44,082 nt of DNA from a bacterium (GTDB lineage: Bacteria > Actinomycetota > Acidimicrobiia > Spongiisociales > UBA5794): assembly GCA_024228555.1 (NCBI GenBank), contig JAAETI010000331.1:1-44082 (forward strand). The letters are read 5' to 3'. The first letter of the stretch is position 1; the number at the start of each line of letters is the position of its first letter. This document shows positions 32,358 to 40,690 of this stretch, in pieces. Made by a program: the position numbers and the translations under genes. The notes beneath the pieces are model-generated. The model worked only from the letters and a program-made list of their open reading frames with translations, was not told the DNA's origin and did no database searches.

Positions 32358-32918
32358 ATGGAAACCTCCCTACTCGCCGAACCGGTCGCGACCGCGACAC
32401 TGGATAAGGAATCCTCCGACGCCCACCCAGCATCGAGCCAATCGCAGCCACGACGGTCGGTGCCCCAATCGAGATCGAGCCGTCCGTGGAAGCGGATCAT
32501 CATCGACTCAGCCCTCCTGGCTACGTTCATTCTCGGCTTTGCGAGCCTCGCATTGGGCAACATCTTGTGGCACGTCGTAGCTGGCCTTGCATTCGCCGTG
32601 CTAGCGGTCGCCCACGTCGCCATCAATCGTACCTGGGCTCGGGGTGTCGCTCGTCGGCGCCGCACCCTCCGGGGCCACACTCGCACGAACGCCGCCATCG
32701 CCTCCACCCTTGCCGTCGGTTGGCTTGCCATAGTGATCAGCGGCATCGGGCTCTGGGCCGGCGTGGGCTCCTTCGAGCCCCTGCACTCAGTTGGCGTGAT
32801 CCTGTTGACAGTGTCCACCGTGGTCCACCTGGTGATGCATCGACGTTGGATCAAGCGGGCAGCACCGGGACGGCCAGCTACTGACCGCGTGAGGGGAATC
32901 CGTGCAAACGTTGCGTAG
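32358..32918 (+). CDS. DUF4405-like membrane protein
   Basis: This 186-aa protein has a disordered charged N-terminus of about 45 residues and then four hydrophobic segments. Conserved histidines lie on two helices (LWHVVAGLAFAVLAVAHVAI and LHSVGVILLTVSTVVHLVMH), the spacing seen in DUF4405/FdnI-like cytochrome b folds, so haem binding is plausible. ATG at 32358 follows GGAGAAAG. Its 3' end overlaps a GTG that starts a second, frameshifted gene. The 198 bases before it hold the aldolase leader and nothing else I recognise. Confidence 0.8.
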   Translation: METSLLAEPVATATLDKESSDAHPASSQSQPRRSVPQSRSSRPWKRIIIDSALLATFILGFASLALGNILWHVVAGLAFAVLAVAHVAINRTWARGVARRRRTLRGHTRTNAAIASTLAVGWLAIVISGIGLWAGVGSFEPLHSVGVILLTVSTVVHLVMHRRWIKRAAPGRPATDRVRGIRANVA

Positions 32919-33439
32919 CGCACGGCCGCTGGACAACCCTGCGGAGGCGCCACAATCGGTGGTCCTCGGACCGGAGGACAGCCGCACGCTGCGCTACTTG
33001 CTCGCGCTGTGCGGCGATGACGCCGACGCCGGCGTCACGCATAGCCCGGTTGTTCGACCAGGACAATGATCCTGACACCGCAATGATGTTCCGACGATTG
33101 GCTACCGAACGACAGCAATTCGCTGACCGCCTGACTGAACTCATCGACGGACACAGCCGCAGTGAGGTCAAGGTTCGGCGTACGTTGCGCAGTCGCCTAT
33201 TTCGCCTTCGCCTGCGAATCGCAGAGCTTGTCCCTGGTGGCTACGGAGCCGAGGATGATCGCCGCGTTGTACTGCGCATCGCGAAGCGAGGCTCGAAACT
33301 GATCCGAAATGCTTATGCCGACGCCCAATCACGGCTGCTGTCATGCGCCGCGCACGGGGAGGTTTCCAGTCAGGCACAGGCTGTCGAAACCGCCAACTTC
33401 AGCATCCACACCGCCGCGGCCCGGGCCGAGCGACGCTGA
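32902..33439 (+). pseudogene. DUF2383/PA2169-like four-helix protein split by a one-base frameshift
   Basis: A GTG at 32902, with GAGGGG five bases upstream and a 17-base overlap with the preceding gene, opens a frame. It encodes RTLRYLLALCGDDADAGVTHS but stops at 33067-33069. The next frame, from about 33047, continues the same family pattern (ARLFDQDNDPDTAMMFRRLA, then TERQQFADRL) to 33439. Joined, the two halves give a normal family layout: an L..L..LC.D..G helix followed by dp..f..lA.eR..fa..L. One extra base near CATAGCCCGG (33039-33048) would explain the break. It may be a true pseudogene, programmed slippage or an assembly error. A stand-alone 140-aa gene from 33017 is the alternative. 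Confidence 0.6.
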
Positions 33440-33459
33440 AACCGTCCCCCAGGCCAACT

Positions 33460-34863
33460 TCACAATGAGCGTGTAGCCGCCAGGGGCAATCGCACGTTCA
33501 CAACGGTCCCCTGTCCAGGGCTGCTCTCGATGGCTACGTCGCCGCCATGACTCGTAACGATGGACCGAACGATTGACAGGCCCAGACCGCTTCCTGGCGT
33601 CGCCCGATCCTCGCCTGCTTGATAGAAGCGCTCGAACGCTCGGTCGGCGTCGACCTCGTCCATTCCGGGGCCCTCGTCGGCCACCACCAAGACGAGATTG
33701 TGCCCATCCCGGCCGATCGCGACAGTTGCCGGCGTGCCGGGCTCGGTGTGGGTTCGCACATTGCCGAGAAGGTTTACGACCACCTGACGCAACCGCCCGG
33801 AATCCCCCTCAACGGTGGCCTCATCTGCGGAAACCTCGAGCTTCAGCGGACGGTCGGGATCAATCGCCCGAGCATCTGCGACTGCGTCTTTGGCTACGGC
33901 ACGCATGTCAACGTGTTCTCTGGCGAACGGCCGCTCTTCGTCGAGTTTGGCCAGCAATACGAGATCATCGACCAGATCACCCATCCGCCCTGCCTCGTGT
34001 TCGATACGACTGAACGACCTGTCCACATGTTCCGGGGTGGTTGCACCCCGCCGATAGAGCTCGGCATAGCCTCGGATAGAGGTCAGCGGTGTTCGCAATT
34101 CATGCGCCGCATCTGCGACGAACCTCCGCATTCTCCCTTCCGACTCTGCTTTGGCAGCAAGAGCGTCTTCAATTCGGCCCAGCATCGCATTCAGCGCTCC
34201 TCCAAGACGCCCGACTTCGTTGGACGGTCTCGAGACGGCCACTCTCCCAGAGAGATCACCCTCATTGATGCGCTCGGCAGTGCTCGCCATGTCAGCAAGG
34301 GGATCCAGTTCGCGCCTGATAAGCCACCACACCCCGGTCGCAAGGACGACCGCAGCCAAGAACCCGATTCCGGCGAGAATCCTGAGCGAACCTCGCATGG
34401 TGTTCACGAAGACGTCCAGTGGTTGGCCCAGCACTAGCAGCGTGCCGTTGGCCAACTCGAGGGCCGTCACCCGATAGGAATCCTTGCGCTCACCGACCAT
34501 GAAGGGATCGGGGGATTCGCGAAGCGCGGCAACATCGTCGGCGGACAACTCCGGGAGCGCATCCGGCGACTCCGCCGTACCTGACTGAACCACACCAAGG
34601 ACAGTCCCATCCGGAGCTACTGCCATAACCGCCAACTCAGCCGGGCCAAACCCCGCCGCATCTGTCTCGATCATTGCTACGAGGGTGTCCGCAGAAATGC
34701 TCGACACCACCGACTCGATCTGGGACCTGATCGCACCCAGTTCGGCATCTAGATCCGCGATGAGCCGATTGCGGAGCAGGACTTGCGCAGCCACCCCTGA
34801 GACGAAGAGCACGACAACAAAGGCAGCAACCGTCATGAGCACTAGCCGACGCCGGATGGTCAT
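33460..34863 (-). CDS. Sensor histidine kinase, HAMP-HisKA type, of the ABC operon
   Basis: This 467-aa kinase has a first membrane helix at about 8-30, an extracytoplasmic domain at 31-160, a second helix at 161-183 and a HAMP segment. The phosphoacceptor H254 is in DAAHELRTPL, and the ATPase domain carries NLLGNVRTH, DEGPGMDE and GSGLGLSIV. The start ATG overlaps the response regulator stop (ATGA). It is last in a four-gene minus-strand operon with an ABC exporter, a pattern common for antimicrobial-peptide or cell-envelope stress response. Confidence 0.94.
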   Translation of the reverse strand: MTIRRRLVLMTVAAFVVVLFVSGVAAQVLLRNRLIADLDAELGAIRSQIESVVSSISADTLVAMIETDAAGFGPAELAVMAVAPDGTVLGVVQSGTAESPDALPELSADDVAALRESPDPFMVGERKDSYRVTALELANGTLLVLGQPLDVFVNTMRGSLRILAGIGFLAAVVLATGVWWLIRRELDPLADMASTAERINEGDLSGRVAVSRPSNEVGRLGGALNAMLGRIEDALAAKAESEGRMRRFVADAAHELRTPLTSIRGYAELYRRGATTPEHVDRSFSRIEHEAGRMGDLVDDLVLLAKLDEERPFAREHVDMRAVAKDAVADARAIDPDRPLKLEVSADEATVEGDSGRLRQVVVNLLGNVRTHTEPGTPATVAIGRDGHNLVLVVADEGPGMDEVDADRAFERFYQAGEDRATPGSGLGLSIVRSIVTSHGGDVAIESSPGQGTVVNVRLPLAATRSL

Positions 34864-35564
34864 GGCTCGACCCGTAACACGTAGCCGAATCCGCGCACGG
34901 TATGGATCAACCGGGGCCCGTGTTTCTCGGTCTTGCGCCTCAGATAGCCGACGTAGATCTCGACGACGTTCTTGTCACCAGTGAAGTCGTAGTCCCACAC
35001 ATGGTCGAGTATCTGCTGTTTGGAGAGGACGACTTCCGGATTGACCAGAAAGTACCTGAGTAGGTTGAACTCGGTTGGAGCGAGGTCGATCGCTCGGCTG
35101 TTGCGACTGACCCGGTGTGCACGCTCGTCCATCTCGACGTCGGCGAAGTTCACGACGTGCCGCTCGTCAACCGCGACCGCGGCCGTCCGACGGATGACCG
35201 CCTGGACCCGCACCACCAACTCTTCGAGGCTGAAAGGCTTCGTGATGTAGTCGTCCCCACCTCCGGTGAGGCCGCTGATGAGGTCGTCAGTGGAGTCACG
35301 TGCGGTCAGAAAGACGACAGGCGTGCTGTCGCCGCTGTCACGGAGACGTCGTACCACCTCGAACCCGTCAAAACCAGGCATGTTGATATCAAGAACGATG
35401 AGGTCGGGACGGATCCGGCGAGTTTCGCTTAGAGCGGTCACTCCGTCTGCAGCCACAACGACCTCGAACCCTGAGAAGCCGAGTGCGGTGCGGACGAGAT
35501 CTCGGATGTACTCCTCGTCGTCCACGACCAGCACCACATGCTTTGCAGAGGTCGGGGTCGTCAT
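34860..35564 (-). CDS. OmpR/PhoB-family response regulator
   Basis: This 234-aa regulator has a receiver with the acidic pair DDEE and phosphoacceptor D59 (LIVLDINMPGFDG), Thr and Lys switch residues (FLTARD, YITKPFS) and a winged-helix output ending RGFGYVLRVEP. It sits 21 bases downstream of the ABC permease gene and overlaps the kinase gene by 4 bases, so the four genes form one transcript. The likely target is the operon's own promoter upstream of the ATPase gene. Confidence 0.95.
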   Translation of the reverse strand: MTTPTSAKHVVLVVDDEEYIRDLVRTALGFSGFEVVVAADGVTALSETRRIRPDLIVLDINMPGFDGFEVVRRLRDSGDSTPVVFLTARDSTDDLISGLTGGGDDYITKPFSLEELVVRVQAVIRRTAAVAVDERHVVNFADVEMDERAHRVSRNSRAIDLAPTEFNLLRYFLVNPEVVLSKQQILDHVWDYDFTGDKNVVEIYVGYLRRKTEKHGPRLIHTVRGFGYVLRVEP

Positions 35565-35585
35565 CGGTTCTCCTACTCGGGACGG

Positions 35586-36374
35586 CTAGTCCGTGATGTC
35601 ACGACGTTGGAACACAACAAATGTGGCAACGCCGAATGCCGCAGCGTACAACGCGAGCAGCAGGGCTGATTGCTCATACGAAACGGCCGAGCTTCCGCCT
35701 GAGGTGAACGTCGTGAGGGTTCCACTAGGCAGCCACTCTGCAGCCGTGTCCCAAACCAGACCGAGCAGACTCTCGCCGATCAGCATGTAGGCGACTCCGG
35801 CCGTGATTGCAGCGGAAGCCGACTTGGTGAGCATTGCCAGAAGCGCACCGGCAAGGCCCCAAACCACGGTGGCAACCAAGACATTGAGGCCGGTACTCGC
35901 GACAGCAGCTAGACCCGCACCGGTTGTCCATGCGGCGGTACTCACCGCGGCCGACGAGGAGAACACGAGTGCGGTGGCCGCTCCGGCGACGGCTGCACCG
36001 GCAATTCCGGCGACGATGAAAGTGGCGAGTGCAGCCAGCTTGCCGCCGAGGAGCAGCGCTCGCTGCGGTTCCCCGACCAGCAACTGGCGGATTGTGCCTC
36101 GCTCGTAGTCACGAGCCACGGACATAGCGAATAGTGCCAAGGCGACTATGCCGATCATTGGCGCCGCGGCTGCTAGTCCCGCAATCCAGCCATCGGCCGA
36201 TGCCAGGTCAACGCTGGCGAAACGTTGACCGCCGCCGGGGCCGGGCGCATCTCCGCCATCGAAGCCGATAAACGTGAACATCGTGATGAGAGCGGTGAAC
36301 GCCACCATGATTCCGGCTCCGATGAGACCGGTCTTCTTGAATCGGATCAACTCAGATCTGTATGTGCGGAGCAT
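35586..36374 (-). CDS. ABC-2 type transporter permease
   Basis: This 262-aa protein has six hydrophobic segments: an N-terminal FKKTGLIGAGIMVAFTALI, then ALFAMSVARDYERGTIRQLL, the conserved ABC-2 element. It is the membrane partner of the ATPase encoded two bases upstream. It should export a lipid, peptide or drug. Immediately downstream is the response regulator gene. Confidence 0.88.
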   Translation of the reverse strand: MLRTYRSELIRFKKTGLIGAGIMVAFTALITMFTFIGFDGGDAPGPGGGQRFASVDLASADGWIAGLAAAAPMIGIVALALFAMSVARDYERGTIRQLLVGEPQRALLLGGKLAALATFIVAGIAGAAVAGAATALVFSSSAAVSTAAWTTGAGLAAVASTGLNVLVATVVWGLAGALLAMLTKSASAAITAGVAYMLIGESLLGLVWDTAAEWLPSGTLTTFTSGGSSAVSYEQSALLLALYAAAFGVATFVVFQRRDITD

Positions 36375-36376
36375 TG

Positions 36377-37342
36377 TCAGTTGGCCTTTCTGGCGTTGGT
36401 GAGACGAAGGAATACGTCTTCGAGGTCCTCCACGTCACAGCGAAGCTCGCGGAGGGTGATGTCGTTGTTGAATGCGAGCCGGTTCACGAACGCGGCCTGC
36501 GAGGATGCTTCCGGTGCCCGCAACAGGATCCCGTTGGCAAGGAACTCGATACCGGCCTCATCGAGGACGGCTGCCAATCGGGAGAGATCGTCTGGCCGTT
36601 CGGGGACGATGACGAGTTCATCGTGAGACTGCTCTAGCAGTGCTCGGGTTGTCCCCTCAAAGACGAGTGACCCGTGATTGATGACGACGACACGATCACA
36701 TGCCGCCTGGATCTCAGCGAGCAGATGGCTGGAGACGAAGATCGTCTTTCCTGCCCTGCCCAGCTCGATGAGCAACTCGCGGATCTCGACGATTCCTGCT
36801 GGGTCGAGACCGTTGGTTGGCTCGTCGAGGATCACAAGCTCCGGATCCTTCAGCAGGGCCGCTGCGATGGCCAACCGTTGCTTCATTCCCAGCGAATAGT
36901 CGCCGGCACGATCACGGTCGCGGCCGGTCAGATCTACGACTTCGAGAACCTCGTCGATGCGGCTGTCATCGATTCCTGCCAGCACCGCAAGCGTGCGGAG
37001 ATTGTCCCGGCCAGTCAGCTTCGGATAGAAGACTGGCGATTCAACCAGCGCACCGATCTGGTCCATGTAGGCGCGAGGACGGCTGATATCGTCGCCCAGA
37101 ACGCGACCGGTACCGGCCGATGGGGCTATCAGTCCCAGCAACATTCGGATGATAGTGCTCTTGCCGGCCCCGTTTGGGCCAAGCAGACCAACTACGCCGC
37201 CACGCTCGACCTGCAGCGTGAGGTCGTCCACGGCGACCAGGTCGCCATACTCCTTGGTGAGTCCGTTGAGCTCGATTGCCGGATGTGTGGTTTGCGGAGG
37301 GTTCTGCGTAGTAGGCAGATCCCGAGTGAGCGTCGCTGTCAT
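36377..37342 (-). CDS. ABC transporter ATP-binding protein
   Basis: This 321-aa ATPase has Walker A GPNGAGKST near residues 55-63, the signature YSLGMKQRLAIA and Walker B LVILDEPTNGLDP, followed by the H-loop VSSHLLAEIQ. The C-terminal extension of about 90 residues is typical of drug or bacitracin exporters. ATG at 37342 is preferred over 37369 because AGGAG lies 5 bases upstream. It leads the operon ATPase-permease-regulator-kinase. Confidence 0.92.
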   Translation of the reverse strand: MTATLTRDLPTTQNPPQTTHPAIELNGLTKEYGDLVAVDDLTLQVERGGVVGLLGPNGAGKSTIIRMLLGLIAPSAGTGRVLGDDISRPRAYMDQIGALVESPVFYPKLTGRDNLRTLAVLAGIDDSRIDEVLEVVDLTGRDRDRAGDYSLGMKQRLAIAAALLKDPELVILDEPTNGLDPAGIVEIRELLIELGRAGKTIFVSSHLLAEIQAACDRVVVINHGSLVFEGTTRALLEQSHDELVIVPERPDDLSRLAAVLDEAGIEFLANGILLRAPEASSQAAFVNRLAFNNDITLRELRCDVEDLEDVFLRLTNARKAN

Positions 37343-37581
37343 GTGTGCTCCTGGTGATTCGGTTTCCATAAGCTCACCTTGGACCCCAGGGTTGTGGCGG
37401 GACCAAGAGGTTCCTGTGAAGGAGCTGTGGAGCCTGCAACGCTGGAACAGCCGAGGCCGATTTAGAGGAGACGCTTGAGGCTGCACGCCCGGCACCCCTG
37501 ACTGGCTATTGCCTGGACCGGTGGTTGTAGCTCCGGGCTTCGCCGGTCTGGGAGATCACCGGTCTCCGCCTGACCGAGTGA

Positions 37582-37728
37582 TTGTGCCTATCCCGGGCTA
37601 TCGTCGTAGACGAGGCGCACCGCACCAGTGGCATTGGGGCCGATCTCGATACCCACGTCTTTGCGGTGATGTCTGCCGAGGAGCGGGCCATGATGTCCCC
37701 CGTTCTTCGCCGATGGCTAGCGACGTAG
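37582..37728 (+). pseudogene. Possible C-terminal remnant in the gap upstream of the ABC operon
   Basis: In the 374-base gap 37343-37716 the only protein-like signal is this 48-residue frame, containing MSAEERAMMSPVLRRWLAT at its end. The pattern resembles the last helix of MarR-type regulators (LSxEERxxLxxLLRRLL). No proper start or DNA-binding region is present, and an in-frame TGA precedes it. A decayed regulator is possible; chance is not excluded. Confidence 0.25.
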
Positions 37729-38283
37729 TGGGCTCAGATGTTCGACCTCGCAGTCGTGGGCAACGTTGCTGCCTGATTCTCCGTCGCCAAGTTCCGGAAG
37801 ATCTACGACCAGACACGGCCCCTCCTCGCTCTCCGCAACAGAGGCTGAGGCTTCTGGATCGCCTTCGGCGATACACGCAACCGTCGCCGCCAACGCGTCA
37901 CGGTATTCATCCTCCGAGTAGAGGTACTGGTTCCACGGGTCATAGGTGACGGGGACTTCTCGGCCGGTTGCGGTATCGATCAGGGGACGATCATCAAGGG
38001 GTTGGGCCAACGTAAACGTCCACACATCCCCACAGTCCTCCCCGCCCAATCGAACCGGCGATTCTGTTTTTGCGTCAACCACGTGGACCGAGACACCGTC
38101 GGCCTCCTCGACCGAAACGTCGTAGGTGCGATTGCAGCTGTTTAGCGACAGCTCCAGCCGGGTCCCGTCCCCAGATGCGGTCACACTGAGAATCTCGACA
38201 TCCGACGAGCACGCACTCAACAGCAACACAAACATCGCCAAAGCGATCAGGATGCGGTTTCTGCGCAGCGTTTTGGTGTTCAT
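37717..38283 (-). CDS. Putative lipoprotein of unknown function
   Basis: This 188-aa protein starts MNTKTLRRNR, then a hydrophobic run and the lipobox LLSAC (C25), so it should be membrane-anchored outside the cell. The rest is beta-rich with conserved-looking Cys residues in SLNSCNRTYD and GGEDCGDVWTF, perhaps one disulphide. ATG at 38283 follows GAGGA. I do not recognise the family. It is divergent from an exported SGNH esterase 88 bases away. Confidence 0.8.
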   Translation of the reverse strand: MNTKTLRRNRILIALAMFVLLLSACSSDVEILSVTASGDGTRLELSLNSCNRTYDVSVEEADGVSVHVVDAKTESPVRLGGEDCGDVWTFTLAQPLDDRPLIDTATGREVPVTYDPWNQYLYSEDEYRDALAATVACIAEGDPEASASVAESEEGPCLVVDLPELGDGESGSNVAHDCEVEHLSPLRR

Positions 38284-38371
38284 AGGCATCCTCGACCGCA
38301 TCCTACGCACGGCATTGCCGCACAGTTTGGGCTTTGGCCGCGTAGTGTGGCTGGTCGGGAAGGGAGATCAC

Positions 38372-39310
38372 ATGCGTAGATGGTTGGTTGTGTTTTTGGC
38401 GGGCGTTTTGACTTTGGCGATTGCCCCGGCGGCAATGGCTCACGATGGGGACGATCACCACCCCGCCACCTATTTGGCCCTTGGCGATTCAGTTGCCGCA
38501 GGAACCCAGCAACCGGCGCCGTTCACGAGCAACGGTTACACCGACCACCTCTATGAACACCTCAGGCATAACTACGACTTCGACAACTTCCTGAACCTCG
38601 CCTGTCCCGGCGACGACACCATCGAGATGATCTCCGGAACCGGCGGAGGTTCGACCTTCGGGTCCCTCTGCTACGGCCCGTTTGCGCAGCTACCGCCCGG
38701 TGGCACTTCGCAGCTCGACGCCGCAGTCGCATACTTGGGCGCCAACCCGGGCGAGGTCGGGCTGATCACTATTGCTATTGGCGCCAACGACCTGTTGGCC
38801 TGCGACACCTCTGCGCCACCGGATGAGTTGAACGCATGCGTCGCCGCTCAGCTTGGCCAAATCGGCAGCAACCTGCCCGTGATCATCGGCACCATCCAGG
38901 CCGCCGCACCAGGCGTGCCAATCCTGGCGATGAACTACTACAACCCCAACTTGGCCTTCTGGATCACAGGTCCTGAGGGGGAGGCATTTGCGACAGCTTC
39001 GCTAGCCCTAACCGACGCCTTCAACGGAACGCTGGAAGCGGTCTACGGTGCCTTTGGTGTCCCCGTGGCCAATGTCGAAAAGGCCTTCCGGACGTTCCGC
39101 ACCGACGGTGGCGACGTTCCCAAGAATGTCCGCCAGATCTGCAAGCTGACCCTGATGTGTGAGAAATCGCAAGGAAGCTATGTCTTGAGCGACTATGACC
39201 CGGACACAGCGGGCCCGCAGACGGATATCCACCCATCACACAAGGGATATCACCGCATCACAAAGGCGCACATCAAGGTCATCAAGCGGATGCATCTGCT
39301 CGACTACTGA
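38372..39310 (+). CDS. Secreted SGNH/GDSL-family esterase or lipase
   Basis: This 312-aa protein has a signal peptide ending APAAMA-H and then the SGNH blocks. Block I is YLALGDSVAAG with S40. Block III is IGANDLL. Block V is TDIHPSHKGY, with the catalytic Asp and His. Block II Gly is probably in the LACPGDDT region. These support an exported lipolytic enzyme of the SGNH type, with the Cys pairs expected outside the cell. ATG at 38372 follows GGGAG; the long upstream frame to 38126 is rejected. Confidence 0.9.
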   Translation: MRRWLVVFLAGVLTLAIAPAAMAHDGDDHHPATYLALGDSVAAGTQQPAPFTSNGYTDHLYEHLRHNYDFDNFLNLACPGDDTIEMISGTGGGSTFGSLCYGPFAQLPPGGTSQLDAAVAYLGANPGEVGLITIAIGANDLLACDTSAPPDELNACVAAQLGQIGSNLPVIIGTIQAAAPGVPILAMNYYNPNLAFWITGPEGEAFATASLALTDAFNGTLEAVYGAFGVPVANVEKAFRTFRTDGGDVPKNVRQICKLTLMCEKSQGSYVLSDYDPDTAGPQTDIHPSHKGYHRITKAHIKVIKRMHLLDY

Positions 39311-39319
39311 CGGTCCTCG

Positions 39320-39706
39320 TTAGCCCTCTATCTGCTGCTTGAGGTTCTCCAGACCTTCGCGGTAGATCGGGGCAAATGCCTCGGCCAACCCGTCTGGAGT
39401 GACCAGCGTCGACCAGTCAACCCGCGCCCCGTCGGCCGTCTCGGTCACGGCAACGGTGGCGTGGATGAATTCGATCTCCATTGGTGCGTCCAAAATGGTG
39501 TAGTCGTAGGTTCGCCCGGCGTCGTCTCTCGCCAAGATGCGCTCCCGCAAGAGGCCTGCCATCGACTGGCATTGCCGATACTCGCCTTCGATCTTGGATT
39601 CTTCAATGAACGGCAGCCAACCTGAGATGTTGGCAACATCGCCTACGACGGCCCAGACCCTGTCCGGGCTCGCTGCGATCTCAATTGATTCTCCGAATAC
39701 CGCCAT
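39320..39706 (-). CDS. SRPBCC (START-like) family protein
   Basis: This 128-aa protein begins MAVFGESIEIAASPDRVWAV, the signature of the polyketide-cyclase/START fold, and ends with the long helix FAPIYREGLENLKQQIEG. Such proteins bind lipophilic ligands. ATG at 39706 follows AAGGAGAAGG. It is divergent from a LysR-type regulator gene, which makes it a likely target of that regulator. Confidence 0.88.
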   Translation of the reverse strand: MAVFGESIEIAASPDRVWAVVGDVANISGWLPFIEESKIEGEYRQCQSMAGLLRERILARDDAGRTYDYTILDAPMEIEFIHATVAVTETADGARVDWSTLVTPDGLAEAFAPIYREGLENLKQQIEG

Positions 39707-39755
39707 GGTTTCCTTCTCCTTGGTTGGGTGGGTCCACAGTGCGGCACCATCAGAC

Positions 39756-39801
39756 ATAAGTCCAATACATAGTTGATATTGATTTGATAAGCTCTACTTA
39801 T
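39756..39801. promoter_or_regulatory. AT-rich divergent control region for the SRPBCC gene and lysR
   Basis: The region is far more AT-rich than its surroundings. ATAAGT (39756-39761) and ACTTAT (39796-39801) are inverted repeats that bracket three TTGAT copies at 39773, 39779 and 39784. LysR sites are often AT-rich with T-N11-A symmetry. The lysR start codon is inside the right arm and no Shine-Dalgarno is seen, so lysR may be leaderless and autorepressed. Confidence 0.45.
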
Positions 39802-40690
39802 GGACCTACGCCAGCTCGACTACCTCGATGCCGTCGTCCGCACAGGAAGCTTCACCGGAGCCGCGGCCGAGATGCATGTTGCCCAACCGGCGGTGTCCCA
39901 AATGATCAAACGGCTCGAGCGGGAGTTAGGGACCACGCTCATCGATCGCGGTTCCAAACGGCCCACCGAAGCTGGCGAAGTGCTGCTGCGCCGAGCCCGC
40001 CGGGCCGTCGCCGAACTCGACGCAGCTCGCTCCGAAGTGACCGATCTGATTGGGCTGGAAACGGGAACCGTACGCGCCGGTGCGATCCATTGGCTCGAGC
40101 CTCTTGACCTTGCCGGTCTCCTCGGTGCATTCACGGCAAAGCATCCGAGAATCGCAGTTGATCTTCGTGAGTTCGACGCCAGGGTGATGTTCGACATGCT
40201 CCGAGACAGAGAGATGGATCTCGTGTTCTCCAACATCTCACCAGGAGACGCGCTTCCCGCCGGTCTGGAACGGCGGCTCCTGTTCACCGAACCGCTGGTG
40301 GTCGGGGTCGGAACGGACCACCCCTTCGCCGGTCGCCGTTCGATTCGGCTCGATGAACTACATACCGAAGCGCTGATCGCCTTTCGTTCCGGTTCGGCGT
40401 TTCGAGACACCGTCGATGCCGCGTTTGGGAGCTTGAGCCCGGCTCCCCCGATCCGTTACGAATCCTCGGATCTGATTGCAGTCCGCAATCTGGTTGCCGC
40501 CGGCCTTGGGGTCGCTCTAATGCCCCAGTCATTGGCAGACTCGCCGGAACCGCGCATCGCTGCACTGACGATCGCCCCCGACCCGCCGCAGCGAACAGTT
40601 GCATTGACCTGGCGACGCGATCTTTCCGGATCGCCGGCGGGCCAGGCGTTTCTCAATCTGGCTCTCGACTGGATCAGCGTGGCAACGTGA
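39800..40690 (+). CDS. LysR-family transcriptional regulator
   Basis: This 296-aa regulator has the N-terminal winged helix MDLRQLDYLDAVVRTGSFTG with AAAEMHVAQPAVSQMIKRLE as recognition helix. A C-terminal two-lobe ligand domain of the periplasmic-binding type follows from about residue 90. The effector is unknown. It is divergent from the SRPBCC gene and shares a short AT-rich region with it. Its 3' end overlaps the convergent histidine kinase gene by 17 bases. Confidence 0.93.
   Translation: MDLRQLDYLDAVVRTGSFTGAAAEMHVAQPAVSQMIKRLERELGTTLIDRGSKRPTEAGEVLLRRARRAVAELDAARSEVTDLIGLETGTVRAGAIHWLEPLDLAGLLGAFTAKHPRIAVDLREFDARVMFDMLRDREMDLVFSNISPGDALPAGLERRLLFTEPLVVGVGTDHPFAGRRSIRLDELHTEALIAFRSGSAFRDTVDAAFGSLSPAPPIRYESSDLIAVRNLVAAGLGVALMPQSLADSPEPRIAALTIAPDPPQRTVALTWRRDLSGSPAGQAFLNLALDWISVAT

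Noticed and set aside
33619-34437. Plus-strand frame of 272 codons opposite the histidine kinase
   Set aside because: Shadow frame; kinase motifs on the minus strand are complete.
38126-38371. N-terminal extension of the SGNH esterase
   Set aside because: It overlaps the divergent lipoprotein gene and would bury the signal peptide; GGGAG before 38372 sets the start.
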